Shown here: positions 1 through 6,478 of the stretch, piece after piece
Layout: each line of letters starts with the position of its first letter
Position numbering within the stretch: the stretch's first letter is position 1
NCBI GenBank assembly: GCA_029288195.1
Contig: JARFPR010000492.1
Span: 1 to 11,552, forward strand
Source: Gammaproteobacteria bacterium
GTDB taxonomy: Bacteria > Pseudomonadota > Gammaproteobacteria > GCA-001735895
DNA: 11,552 bases
Direction: 5' to 3'
The notes under the pieces: model-generated
Told to the model about the DNA's origin: nothing
Seen by the model: only the letters and a program-made list of their open reading frames with translations
The model's database searches: none
Translations under genes and position numbers: made by a program

Positions 1-1350
1 ACCGTCGTGTTTATGTTTTTAATTCACGTCGGCTTCTGTGTTTACGAAGTGGGGGCCTCGCGCTACAAAAACCATACCCACACCCTGATGAAGAACACCA
101 TGGTTATTCCGCTGGTAACTGTCACCTTCTTCTTCTTCGGCTGGTGGATTTATTTCGCCTTTGTCAATGGTCCCTGGATCATCGGTCCCCTGGTAGATGC
201 CCCGTTTGCGACACCCTGGAGCGAGCTGATGGGCACGCATATGGGTGGTGCACCGCAAGAGGGCAGTGTTCTGACCGCGGACGATACCGCATTCTGGGCG
301 CGTATTAACGGCGTGTTCTGGGCCGCTTTCCTGTTGTTTTCGTGGACGGCTGCTTCGATCGTCTCCGGTGCGGTCATCGAGCGTATCCGCCCCAGCGCTT
401 TCTGGGTACTGGCGGTGGTCATCGGTTCCTTCACCTGGATCATCGATGCTTCCTGGGGCTGGTCCTGGAACGGCTGGATGGTGCAAAAACTGGGTTATCA
501 CGATGCCTATGCGTCGGGAGTAATCCACGCGATAGCCGGCGGTTTCGCCCTGGGTGTACTGCTGGTGCTGGGTCCGCGTATCGGCAAATTCGCGGCTGAC
601 GGCACGCCGAGAAATATTAATCCGCATAATCCCTGGCTGGTCACCATAGGACTGTTCCTCATTTATACCGGTTTCTGGGGCTTTTACGTGGCCTGTAATA
701 TCCCGATTATCGATGTCTATGGTCCCGCGATGCTGGACGTGCCGGACAAAACCTTCTTCAGTGCCACCAACATATATCTGCAACCGACTACCTTGTCTGC
801 AATTACCTTTAACTTCCTGATGTCGCTGTCGGGCGGTTTGATGGCGGCCTACCTGGTCTCGGATGGTGACGCATTCTGGACCTACTCCGGCGGCCTCGCG
901 GGTGTCATCGGTGCCTCGTCGGGTAACGACCTGTACCACCCGATCCAGGCCATGCTGATTGGCGCTGGCGGTGCGATCCTGGCTTACAAGATGCACTTCT
1001 GGGTAGAGCGGAGGTTCAAGATCGACGACGCCGTCGGTGCCGTTGCGGTGCACGGTTATGCCGGTTTTTACGGTATTGTCATGGCTGGTTTCATGCTGTG
1101 GGGTTATCCGTCCTCTCCGTTTGAAGGTTATGCGCCGATTTCACCTTGGGGCAATTTCCTGGGTGCCTTGATCATGTTCTTTGTACTAGGTTTCTTTCCG
1201 GCACTGATTGTGTCGAAGATCCTGCATAGCATGGGCAAGCTACGTATCCCGCGTGAAATTGAACTGGTCGGCCTGGATATCAACGTCGAAACGCAGCGTT
1301 CGATAGATGCCGACGAAGTTGCTCGGGCGATTCGTGAAGAAGCCGGGTAG
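1..1350 (+). CDS. amt: Ammonium transporter (Amt family), 5'-truncated by the window edge
   Basis: Inner-membrane channel for ammonium (and probably methylammonium). The reading frame is open from base 1, and the first visible residues (TVVFMFLIHVGF) align with residue 25 onward of the complete Amt at 4377, so about 24 N-terminal residues lie outside the window; the internal GTG at 7 is not the start. The product is strongly hydrophobic with many membrane spans. The conserved Amt Asp (about 502-504) sits eight residues before the first pore His (codon 526-528), in HDAYASGVIH. The second pore His is in DDAVGAVAVHG (codon 1051-1053). The family block SGAVIERIR and the C-terminal E-x-V-G-L-D element are present. 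The usual WxGFNxGS element is replaced by GFWGFYVAC, so this is a divergent subgroup. No PII gene (glnK) is adjacent. A small membrane protein follows 51 bases downstream. Family assignment is secure; substrate preference is not known. Confidence 0.93.
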   Translation, partial: TVVFMFLIHVGFCVYEVGASRYKNHTHTLMKNTMVIPLVTVTFFFFGWWIYFAFVNGPWIIGPLVDAPFATPWSELMGTHMGGAPQEGSVLTADDTAFWARINGVFWAAFLLFSWTAASIVSGAVIERIRPSAFWVLAVVIGSFTWIIDASWGWSWNGWMVQKLGYHDAYASGVIHAIAGGFALGVLLVLGPRIGKFAADGTPRNINPHNPWLVTIGLFLIYTGFWGFYVACNIPIIDVYGPAMLDVPDKTFFSATNIYLQPTTLSAITFNFLMSLSGGLMAAYLVSDGDAFWTYSGGLAGVIGASSGNDLYHPIQAMLIGAGGAILAYKMHFWVERRFKIDDAVGAVAVHGYAGFYGIVMAGFMLWGYPSSPFEGYAPISPWGNFLGALIMFFVLGFFPALIVSKILHSMGKLRIPREIELVGLDINVETQRSIDADEVARAIREEAG

Positions 1351-1401
1351 TGGCTCCTGATTTCATATGTCGATAACTGAATTACATTTGGAGAAAATAC
1401 T

Positions 1402-1650
1402 ATGTCCACAGGTTTAGTTGATAACTGGCTCAATCTTGATACCTTCGGTGCGATCTATCCTTTCGTTGGATCGGAAGGATTTCTGACCATTCTGGGATTG
1501 ATTTTCTGGTTTGGCTGGCACGTCTGGCAACATCAGAAGGAATCCGCCGAATTCAAGGGTGATATCGAAAACATCAATAGGCAGGGAGGTCCCGGAAAGG
1601 TCCTCGATAATGAAGCCAGCAGGGAAATGAAGGATTCTGTCGGGCGCTAA
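1402..1650 (+). CDS. Small single-pass membrane protein linked to Amt (82 aa)
   Basis: I do not recognise a named family. It has a short N-terminal part, one hydrophobic segment at about residues 27-42 (rich in Leu, Ile, Trp and Phe), then a charged, probably cytoplasmic tail. The start is well supported by GGAG about nine bases upstream of the ATG. It lies 51 bases after the Amt stop and directly before a strong terminator, so it is probably co-transcribed with that Amt. Residues 16-24 carry G-x-x-Y-x-F-x-G-S. The same motif occurs in the small protein after the second Amt (5693-5902), at the same place relative to the membrane segment, so the two are probably paralogous. An accessory or regulatory subunit of Amt is a reasonable inference from the repeated linkage; nothing in the sequence proves it. 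Confidence 0.8.
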   Translation: MSTGLVDNWLNLDTFGAIYPFVGSEGFLTILGLIFWFGWHVWQHQKESAEFKGDIENINRQGGPGKVLDNEASREMKDSVGR

Positions 1651-1688
1651 TTGCCGGCAGTATTCTTTGTAGCGTTTTGCAAATGAAG

Positions 1689-1719
1689 CCCCTTCGATTC
1701 CTGATCGAAGGGGTTTTTT
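1689..1719 (+). terminator. Rho-independent terminator after the first amt unit
   Basis: A perfect 10-bp stem (CCCCTTCGAT and ATCGAAGGGG) with a 5-nt loop is followed directly by six T residues. It lies 39 bases after the stop of the small membrane protein and closes the first amt transcription unit. Confidence 0.93.
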
Positions 1720-1770
1720 ATTGCTAACACCGAATGCGCATATTCCGACGATTTCCAATATGAGTTTGCG

Positions 1771-2271
1771 ATGATTAAAAATGCACTCTCGGTTATGCCG
1801 ACGCGACCGATCGTGTATATCGTGCCCGCGATAGTGATACTGGTGATGTCGTTTTACTACGGGGATATATATACCAAGTGCCAGGGCAACAAGCAATTCC
1901 GGGCATCGCTAAACGAGTTAATGACTGCAACGGGTGCTTCCGGGCAATTCCGGTTAACGGATGCGACGGATTTTGGCTGGGACAGGGTCAGGGTCGTCAC
2001 CGATTTCAAACCCGAGGCGAGCGGCGCCGAATGCCCCTTCGACTGGAACTGGCCCGGCGGTGAACGCGATTCGCTGATCGCATCCGGACTTCTGACGGTA
2101 CTGATATTTGTGCGCAGGGGCGCGATTGTTAATTACCTGGAATTGCGTCATGACGAAGTCGCATTTCACGGTGCGGATTCCAGTTTATCCCCGCAAGCTG
2201 CAGTGTTTAGTGTTGGTGCGAATCCCGACCATAGCGGTGGCGTTAAGTTGACTTTGAACAATCCGGAATAG
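1771..2271 (+). CDS. Hypothetical membrane-anchored protein (166 aa)
   Basis: Not recognised with confidence. An uncleaved signal-anchor or signal peptide is seen at about residues 13-30, followed by a soluble domain that probably faces the periplasm. The soluble part contains FGWDRVRVV around residues 68-76, an FDWNW segment, and a hydrophobic strand LLTVLIFVRRGAIVNYLEL. This arrangement (a W-D-R-V strand, then a strand with polar flanks) recalls small uncharacterised bacterial envelope lipoproteins with a 'WDRVYVF'-type motif, but that comparison is from memory and weak. No lipobox is seen at the N-terminus. The start is uncertain: ATG 1771 has only a weak upstream GAG, and ATG 1795 (residue 9) is possible. 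It begins 51 bases after the terminator at 1689-1719, so it must have its own promoter. No functional tie to nitrogen metabolism is visible. Confidence 0.72.
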   Translation: MIKNALSVMPTRPIVYIVPAIVILVMSFYYGDIYTKCQGNKQFRASLNELMTATGASGQFRLTDATDFGWDRVRVVTDFKPEASGAECPFDWNWPGGERDSLIASGLLTVLIFVRRGAIVNYLELRHDEVAFHGADSSLSPQAAVFSVGANPDHSGGVKLTLNNPE

Positions 2272-2480
2272 TCGAGTATGGGGATGCGGTAAATCAATCG
2301 CACTCGTAACGAGGGTTCACCCGTCACTTGCGGCTGGTTCTGGCGAGCGGGTAAATGGGTGTCGTATTACTGATATATCGCAGACCGGTTATTTGTAAAA
2401 TGGCTTAGATTGAGTAAACCAGCCACGTCCCTGGGGGAAGCGGCTAGTCTTGTTAACACAGTGTTGAGGGTATTTTTAAC

Positions 2481-3359
2481 GTGGCCACGATAATTGATGG
2501 TAAGGCGTTTTCGGCGAACCTGCGCGGAGAAATCGCGCGCAAGGTCGAAATTATAAAACAAAATCATTCCCTGACCCCGGGCCTGGCCGTAGTGCTGGTG
2601 GGTGAGGATCCGGCGAGCCAGGTTTATGTCCGCAGCAAGGGCAAGCAGACAGTTGAAGCGGGCATGAATTCCTACGAGCATAAACTCGACGTGAGTACCA
2701 GTCAGGATGATTTGCTGGCGTTAATCGACCAGTTAAATAATGATCCCGATGTTCACGGTATCCTTGTACAGCTGCCGTTACCTGACCACATCGATGAAGA
2801 AGCCGTGATCAACTCTATTTCGGTCGATAAGGACGTCGATGGTTTTCATCTCTCCAATGTGGGTCGCCTCTCGATCGGTGCCGACGGTATCGTGCCCTGC
2901 ACACCACTGGGTTCACTGATGATGCTCAAGGATCATCTCGGCGATCTTTCCGGTATGAAGGCCATCGTTGTCGGACGCTCCAATATTGTTGGGAAACCGA
3001 TGGCGGCACTGCTACTCAAGGAGAGTTGCACCGTCACCATCGCGCATTCTCGCACCCGCGATCTGCCGGGTGAATGCCGCCAGGCGGATATCGTGATCGC
3101 CGCGGTAGGGCGCCCTGAAATGGTCAAGGGCGACTGGATCAAGCCGGGCGCCACCGTTATCGATGTCGGTATTAATCGTATTGAGAACGAAGATGGCACC
3201 ACGCGACTGGTGGGTGATGTTGAATTTGGTAGCGCGGCCGAAGTGGCTGGCGCCATCACACCAGTGCCGGGAGGAGTAGGGCCGATGACAATCGCTTGCC
3301 TGCTACATAACACCTTGCAGCAAGCTTGTCGCCTTAACCATGTCGAGGTTCCGGAATAA
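2481..3359 (+). CDS. folD: Bifunctional methylene-THF dehydrogenase / methenyl-THF cyclohydrolase
   Basis: FolD interconverts 5,10-methylene-THF and 10-formyl-THF in the cytoplasm using NADP. The 292-residue length is normal. The substrate-side Y-x-x-x-K pair is Y49/K53 (YVRSK). D120 lies in the VDGFH block, followed by PCTPLG at 139-144. The nucleotide-binding signature GRSNIVGKP is at 165-173 and the C-terminal PVPGGVGPMT at about 261-270. The start is GTG 2481, with GAGGG ten bases upstream; the MATIIDG opening matches the family. The gene is flanked by two unrelated anchored proteins and is not obviously in an operon with them. The 209 bases upstream (2272-2480) hold no gene; a TAAAAT possible -10 lies at 2396-2401 without a convincing -35. 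In this context FolD could oxidise or supply one-carbon units released by methylamine demethylation, but it is also a universal housekeeping gene. Confidence 0.97.
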   Translation: MATIIDGKAFSANLRGEIARKVEIIKQNHSLTPGLAVVLVGEDPASQVYVRSKGKQTVEAGMNSYEHKLDVSTSQDDLLALIDQLNNDPDVHGILVQLPLPDHIDEEAVINSISVDKDVDGFHLSNVGRLSIGADGIVPCTPLGSLMMLKDHLGDLSGMKAIVVGRSNIVGKPMAALLLKESCTVTIAHSRTRDLPGECRQADIVIAAVGRPEMVKGDWIKPGATVIDVGINRIENEDGTTRLVGDVEFGSAAEVAGAITPVPGGVGPMTIACLLHNTLQQACRLNHVEVPE

Positions 3360-3439
3360 CGCGGGTTACACCAATCGAGTTTGTTTGAGGTGGTGAACGT
3401 GATAATTTCGTCGCCTGTCTGACTGGAGCCAGGCCGATT

Positions 3440-3910
3440 ATGTCCTTGATTCTGCGACGAAGCCTGATATTTATCACCCTGTTGGCCGTCGGGTTGTTAA
3501 TTTATATGCTGTGGTTCGGCATGAAGGCGGATCGTTACGACGACACCGCCGTTCCCTATCTCAAATCGATCCTGCCGATCGTGACCAGCTGGCAATTTGA
3601 GCAGCTCAGGCCATTGTTATCGCCTACAGCTCGGCTTGAATTTGAAAACGAAAAGGTCCAGCAGGCCTACCAGTCTTTCAGTCGACTCGGACAATTGAAA
3701 TCGACCGGCAAACCAACCTATCTGTGGGATCGTTCCGACACCAGCAAGTCCTTGGGAGATATCGAGATTATCGGTTACCAGGTGCCGTTGGAATTCGATT
3801 CTGGCCCCGCGACCATCAAGATAAATCTCGTTGCCGACGGAAGGTCATACTATATCCAGCATTTCGGTATTCACTCCGAAGTATTCGCCGACCAGCAGAC
3901 TGTCTATTAA
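3440..3910 (+). CDS. Hypothetical membrane-anchored protein (156 aa)
   Basis: Not recognised. An N-terminal basic stretch (LRR) leads into one membrane segment at about residues 9-27, then a soluble domain likely outside the cytoplasm. The soluble part has a helical first half (PYLKSILPIV..FEQLRPLLSPTARLEFE) and a second half of alternating strands ending near YYIQHFGIHS. The helix-then-sheet pattern is reminiscent of small NTF2-like or DUF3887-like domains; this is a guess from overall shape only. The start is supported by GGAG at 3425-3428, eleven bases before the ATG. It lies 80 bases after folD on the same strand and could be co-transcribed with it. No catalytic motif is visible. Confidence 0.75.
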   Translation: MSLILRRSLIFITLLAVGLLIYMLWFGMKADRYDDTAVPYLKSILPIVTSWQFEQLRPLLSPTARLEFENEKVQQAYQSFSRLGQLKSTGKPTYLWDRSDTSKSLGDIEIIGYQVPLEFDSGPATIKINLVADGRSYYIQHFGIHSEVFADQQTVY

Positions 3911-4123
3911 ATCTTTTAAAAGCCTTTTAAATCGGAGCTAACCAATTTCCTTTGTATCCTGGAATTAGCAGGTCTCATAAAGATGCGTCGATCTACTTGT
4001 GGCGACTAGAACTAAGTTGATTTATATACCAGTTATCGCGCAATCCGCGCTTATAAAGCCAACGACTAACTTCAATTTGAACTGCCAAATAATCGCGCTA
4101 GATCATAGTGATAAAAATCGAAA

Positions 4124-4140
4124 AGCACCAAGTTGGTGCA
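4124..4140. promoter_or_regulatory. NtrC-type binding site upstream of the second amt
   Basis: The 17-bp sequence AGCACC-N5-GGTGCA matches the known NtrC consensus TGCACC-N5-GGTGCA in all defined positions except the first. It is an inverted repeat (GCACCAA/TTGGTGC around one base). It lies about 240 bases upstream of the amt start and about 50 bases upstream of a sigma-54-like element, a suitable place for an enhancer-binding protein. This implies induction under nitrogen limitation. Confidence 0.7.
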
Positions 4141-4182
4141 GAAAATTTTTATAAAACAAGAACATAGATATCATTTTAGAGA

Positions 4183-4200
4183 TTGGTTATGATGAGGCAG
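4183..4200 (+). promoter_or_regulatory. Candidate sigma-54 promoter for the second amt
   Basis: The element TTGG-N10-GCAG places the invariant GG (4185-4186) and GC (4197-4198) exactly ten bases apart, as sigma-54 promoters require. The flanking bases match TGGCAC-N5-TTGCA only partly. Its value comes mainly from the NtrC-type site about 50 bases upstream. Transcription would begin near 4210. Confidence 0.45.
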
Positions 4201-4376
4201 GTTCTGTCCGCTGGCGGATGAAACCCAACAATAATAACGCGAACCAGGGACTAACCGCGGTTCCCGAAAACACGGGACTGAGTCAAGGAAACAAAATCAC
4301 GACGGCAGGGATGCTGTAGAAAACACTGTTGGAGAAACAGGCGTTTTAAAACCTACTCATTAGGGGGAAATCTGAA

Positions 4377-5681
4377 ATGACACCTGAAGAACTACAAGCC
4401 GCAATTGCGGCGGCCAATGAGATAAACCTCGAGGTTTATTACTATTGGTGTACGGCAATCATGATCCTGATTCATGCAGGCTTCATGATGTATGAAATGG
4501 GGGCTTCACGAGTCAAGCACACGCTTGCGGCGGGAACCAAAAATATCCTGGCATTTGCCTATATGATTCCTACCTTCTGGATGTTCGGATGGTGGATCTA
4601 CCTGGCGATGACCAATGGTTTTGTGCCTGATTTCGAGGCCGGCGCCGGCGGTGTGCCCTGGGGTGAAAGCATGGGACCGAATCTGCAGGATAACGCTACA
4701 GGTGTCTTCTGGGGTGCGTTCACACTGTTTGCCTGTACCACGGCGTCGATAATGTCGGGTGCGGTAATCGAAAGAATCCGCATGACGGCATTCATCATCC
4801 TCGCGGTTGTGTTGGGATCGGTAGTCTGGATCTTATCTGCATCCTGGGGCTGGCATTACGCTGGCTGGATGGTTACCAGTTGGGGTTACCATGATTTTGG
4901 TGCATCCGGCGTGGTACACATCATCTCGGGCTTCTTCGCACTGGGTGTATTGATTCACCTCGGTCCACGTATCGGCAAGTTCAATGCCGATGGCTCGGCC
5001 AATGTGATTCGTGGACACAGTCTACCGATGACCATGGTTGGCCTGATGCTAATTGTGGTTGGCTTCTTCGGATTTCTCGGTGGATGCGTAGTTTTTCCTG
5101 GAACCGGCATCAGTTGGTACGCGGATGAGTGGGCCAATATCTACGGTATGCCGACAACCTTGTCTGCCATTACTTTTAACACCTTGATGGGTGTGGCGGG
5201 CGGAATGATCGGCGCCTACACCAAGACACGCGACCCTTTCTGGATGATGTCCGGCGCCCTGTGCGGAATTATTTCGGTCGCGGCGGGAATGGATATGTAC
5301 TATCCCGGCCTCACCTTCGTACTTGCATTTGTCGGTGGCGTTATCGGCCCAATCGCAGCTCAATTTATTGAGAAGATGGGAATCGACGACGCTGTTGGTG
5401 CGGTATCGGTTCACGGTGTCTGCGGTATCCTCGGTGTGGTTTTCGCCGGTATCTTTCTCGGCGGTTACCCGCCGTTTTCCGAGGACATCCCGACGATTAC
5501 CTTCATGGGGCAGTTCAAAGGCATGATTGTCATGGTGCTACTTGGCTTTATCCCGGGATTCGTGCTTGCCTGGTTGTTCAAGGCGATGGGTATTCTGCGT
5601 GCCAGTGACGGGGTTCAGGAAGTGGGTATGGACGTCGAGATCGAAGCCATGGCCTATCCTGAAGACATCAAGACAAACTAA
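4377..5681 (+). CDS. amt: Ammonium transporter (Amt family), complete
   Basis: Complete 434-residue inner-membrane ammonium channel, probably with eleven spans, of normal family length. The N-terminal element HAGFMMYEMGASRVKH (33-48) corresponds to the Amt 'GFxxxExGxxRxKN' block. SGAVIERIR is at 127-135. The conserved Asp is D173 and the first pore His is H181 (DFGASGVVH). The second pore His is H346 (DDAVGAVSVHG). The C-terminal tail contains E-x-G-M-D near 415-419. As in the copy at window start, the usual WxGFNxGS block is replaced (FFGFLGGC, 230-237). The start is supported by a run of five G residues about nine bases upstream. Promoter features at 4124-4200 suggest NtrC/sigma-54 control. 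A small membrane protein starts only 11 bases after the stop. The two Amts are recognisable paralogues but clearly diverged, so they may differ in affinity or in ammonium versus methylammonium use; that is inference. Confidence 0.96.
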   Translation: MTPEELQAAIAAANEINLEVYYYWCTAIMILIHAGFMMYEMGASRVKHTLAAGTKNILAFAYMIPTFWMFGWWIYLAMTNGFVPDFEAGAGGVPWGESMGPNLQDNATGVFWGAFTLFACTTASIMSGAVIERIRMTAFIILAVVLGSVVWILSASWGWHYAGWMVTSWGYHDFGASGVVHIISGFFALGVLIHLGPRIGKFNADGSANVIRGHSLPMTMVGLMLIVVGFFGFLGGCVVFPGTGISWYADEWANIYGMPTTLSAITFNTLMGVAGGMIGAYTKTRDPFWMMSGALCGIISVAAGMDMYYPGLTFVLAFVGGVIGPIAAQFIEKMGIDDAVGAVSVHGVCGILGVVFAGIFLGGYPPFSEDIPTITFMGQFKGMIVMVLLGFIPGFVLAWLFKAMGILRASDGVQEVGMDVEIEAMAYPEDIKTN

Positions 5682-5692
5682 GGAGTATCAAA

Positions 5693-5902
5693 ATGTTTAA
5701 TTCAAGTCCAATCGAAAGCTGGGACGGCGCAGGCGTTTTCTACTCCTTCGCCGGAACTGGAATGACTGATCTCTGGTTCTGGGTTGCGGTGATATTGTGC
5801 ATTATCCCGATGTTCGTAACCCTGAAGACCGAAAACCATCACGAAAATCAACACAAGTTCAGGAGTGACGATAGCGACAGCACCCACGGCGTCGAAAGAT
5901 AA
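5693..5902 (+). CDS. Small single-pass membrane protein linked to Amt (69 aa)
   Basis: Unrecognised small protein with one hydrophobic segment at about residues 27-44 and a hydrophilic tail rich in His, Asp, Glu and Ser. The start has AGGAG overlapping the end of the upstream Amt gene, and the intergenic gap is 11 bases, so translation is probably coupled to Amt. A strong terminator follows 23 bases after the stop. Residues 14-22 read G-x-x-Y-x-F-x-G-T, matching the motif in the small protein after the first Amt at the same distance before the membrane segment. The tails are unrelated in sequence. I infer an Amt-associated accessory protein. It is too conserved in placement to be a chance frame, but no function can be read from it. 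Confidence 0.8.
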   Translation: MFNSSPIESWDGAGVFYSFAGTGMTDLWFWVAVILCIIPMFVTLKTENHHENQHKFRSDDSDSTHGVER

Positions 5903-5925
5903 CGCGAGCGGGTAGTACCGTTACG

Positions 5926-5957
5926 GCTCCACCTGGAAACAGGTGGAGCTTTTTTTT
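5926..5957 (+). terminator. Rho-independent terminator after the second amt unit
   Basis: A perfect 10-bp stem (GCTCCACCTG and CAGGTGGAGC) closed by a GAAA tetraloop is followed by eight T residues. It ends the second amt unit. On the opposite strand the hairpin lacks a T-tract, so it does not serve the convergent cupin gene. Confidence 0.95.
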
Positions 5958-6017
5958 GCAAGAATCCGAATTGTTGCACCGCCGCTTTCGCAGAACTCCG
6001 CATGCGCGGGAGTGTCG

Positions 6018-6395
6018 TCAGAGTGTAAGTTCGTCTGCGGACAGTGGACGGTTGTTACCGCGCAGCATGACCAGCAGAACACAGCCGTTTGGGGTATGTG
6101 AACTGTGTTTCGAGCCCGGTAGCAGGCGCACGAAATCACCGTTTCGGTAAACGCTCCCGTCGCAGTCGATCAGCTCGCCTTCCATGACCAGGAATTCTTC
6201 GAAGCCCATGTGCTCATGCGGCCTGGATTGCGCACCGGGGTCCATGCGCAGCAGGAAACACTCGAACTCGCCATTTAACAAGTCACCGCTCAGTGCAACC
6301 CATGACATTCCAGGGATCGGCTCGCCGTAACGGTCATAGGGCTTGAACTCATCATCGCGGGTGCTGATGATTTTTCGCAGGCTGGTATCTAACAT
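6018..6395 (-). CDS. Small cupin-domain protein (125 aa)
   Basis: A single-domain cupin, probably metal-binding and cytoplasmic. Cupin motif 1 is complete: G-x5-H-x-H-x4-E-x5-G, seen in GAQSRPHEHMGFEEFLVMEG. Motif 2 is also complete: G-x5-P-x-G-x2-H, in GDFVRLLPGSKHSSH. The metal ligands (two His, Glu, and a later His) are therefore all present. It resembles ChrR-type or dioxygenase-like small cupins, whose substrates vary widely, so no reaction can be assigned. The ATG at 6395 has only a weak ribosome binding site (GGGA). It lies downstream of tmm on the same strand, but a terminator separates them, so it may be expressed partly on its own. The position suggests a role in handling a product or by-product of amine oxidation; this is inference. 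Confidence 0.85.
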   Translation of the reverse strand: MLDTSLRKIISTRDDEFKPYDRYGEPIPGMSWVALSGDLLNGEFECFLLRMDPGAQSRPHEHMGFEEFLVMEGELIDCDGSVYRNGDFVRLLPGSKHSSHTPNGCVLLVMLRGNNRPLSADELTL

Positions 6396-6419
6396 GGTTT
6401 TCTAGTGTCCCGGAATATG

Positions 6420-6449
6420 AAAAAGCGCGGCCCCGATGGACCACGCTTT
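6420..6449 (-). terminator. Rho-independent terminator downstream of tmm
   Basis: Read on the minus strand, AAAGCGTGG pairs with CCGCGCTTT (nine pairs, one of them G-U) and the stem runs into a short T-tract. It lies about 30 bases after the tmm stop and before the cupin start. Confidence 0.7.
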
Positions 6450-6478
6450 GGTTTTACTCGACCTCGCAAAGAGTATCG

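Larger units (their letters stand above)
3911..4376 (+). promoter_or_regulatory. 466-base gene-free region: leader and control region of the second amt
   Basis: No credible coding frame is seen here, and the stretch is visibly AT-richer than its neighbours. From left to right it holds: a 17-nt perfect inverted repeat just after the preceding stop (3915-3931, arms TTTAAAAG and CTTTTAAA), perhaps a weak terminator; an NtrC-type site at 4124-4140; a sigma-54-type promoter at 4185-4198; small inverted repeats at 4207-4218 (TCCGC/GCGGA), 4253-4262 (AACCGCGGTT) and about 4262-4277 (TCCCG/CGGGA); a 13-mer also found in the operator palindrome near 8680 (4285-4297); and a strong ribosome binding site (five G residues at 4363-4367) before the ATG at 4377. 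The untranslated leader would be about 160 nt if the proposed promoter is right. Confidence 0.6.

Noticed and set aside
19..1053. A 344-codon open frame on the minus strand inside the first amt
   Set aside because: It is antisense to a clear Amt gene. Its composition (rich in Arg, Gly, Asp, Gln, His) is typical of a shadow frame, and it has no recognisable domain.
2319..2364. CACCCG and CGGGT/GGGTG repeats upstream of folD as a structured RNA
   Set aside because: The pairing is short and interrupted, and no tetrahydrofolate-riboswitch features are visible.
4207..4277. Small inverted repeats in the amt leader as a riboswitch
   Set aside because: The stems are four to five pairs long, do not form a recognisable aptamer layout, and match no riboswitch class I know.
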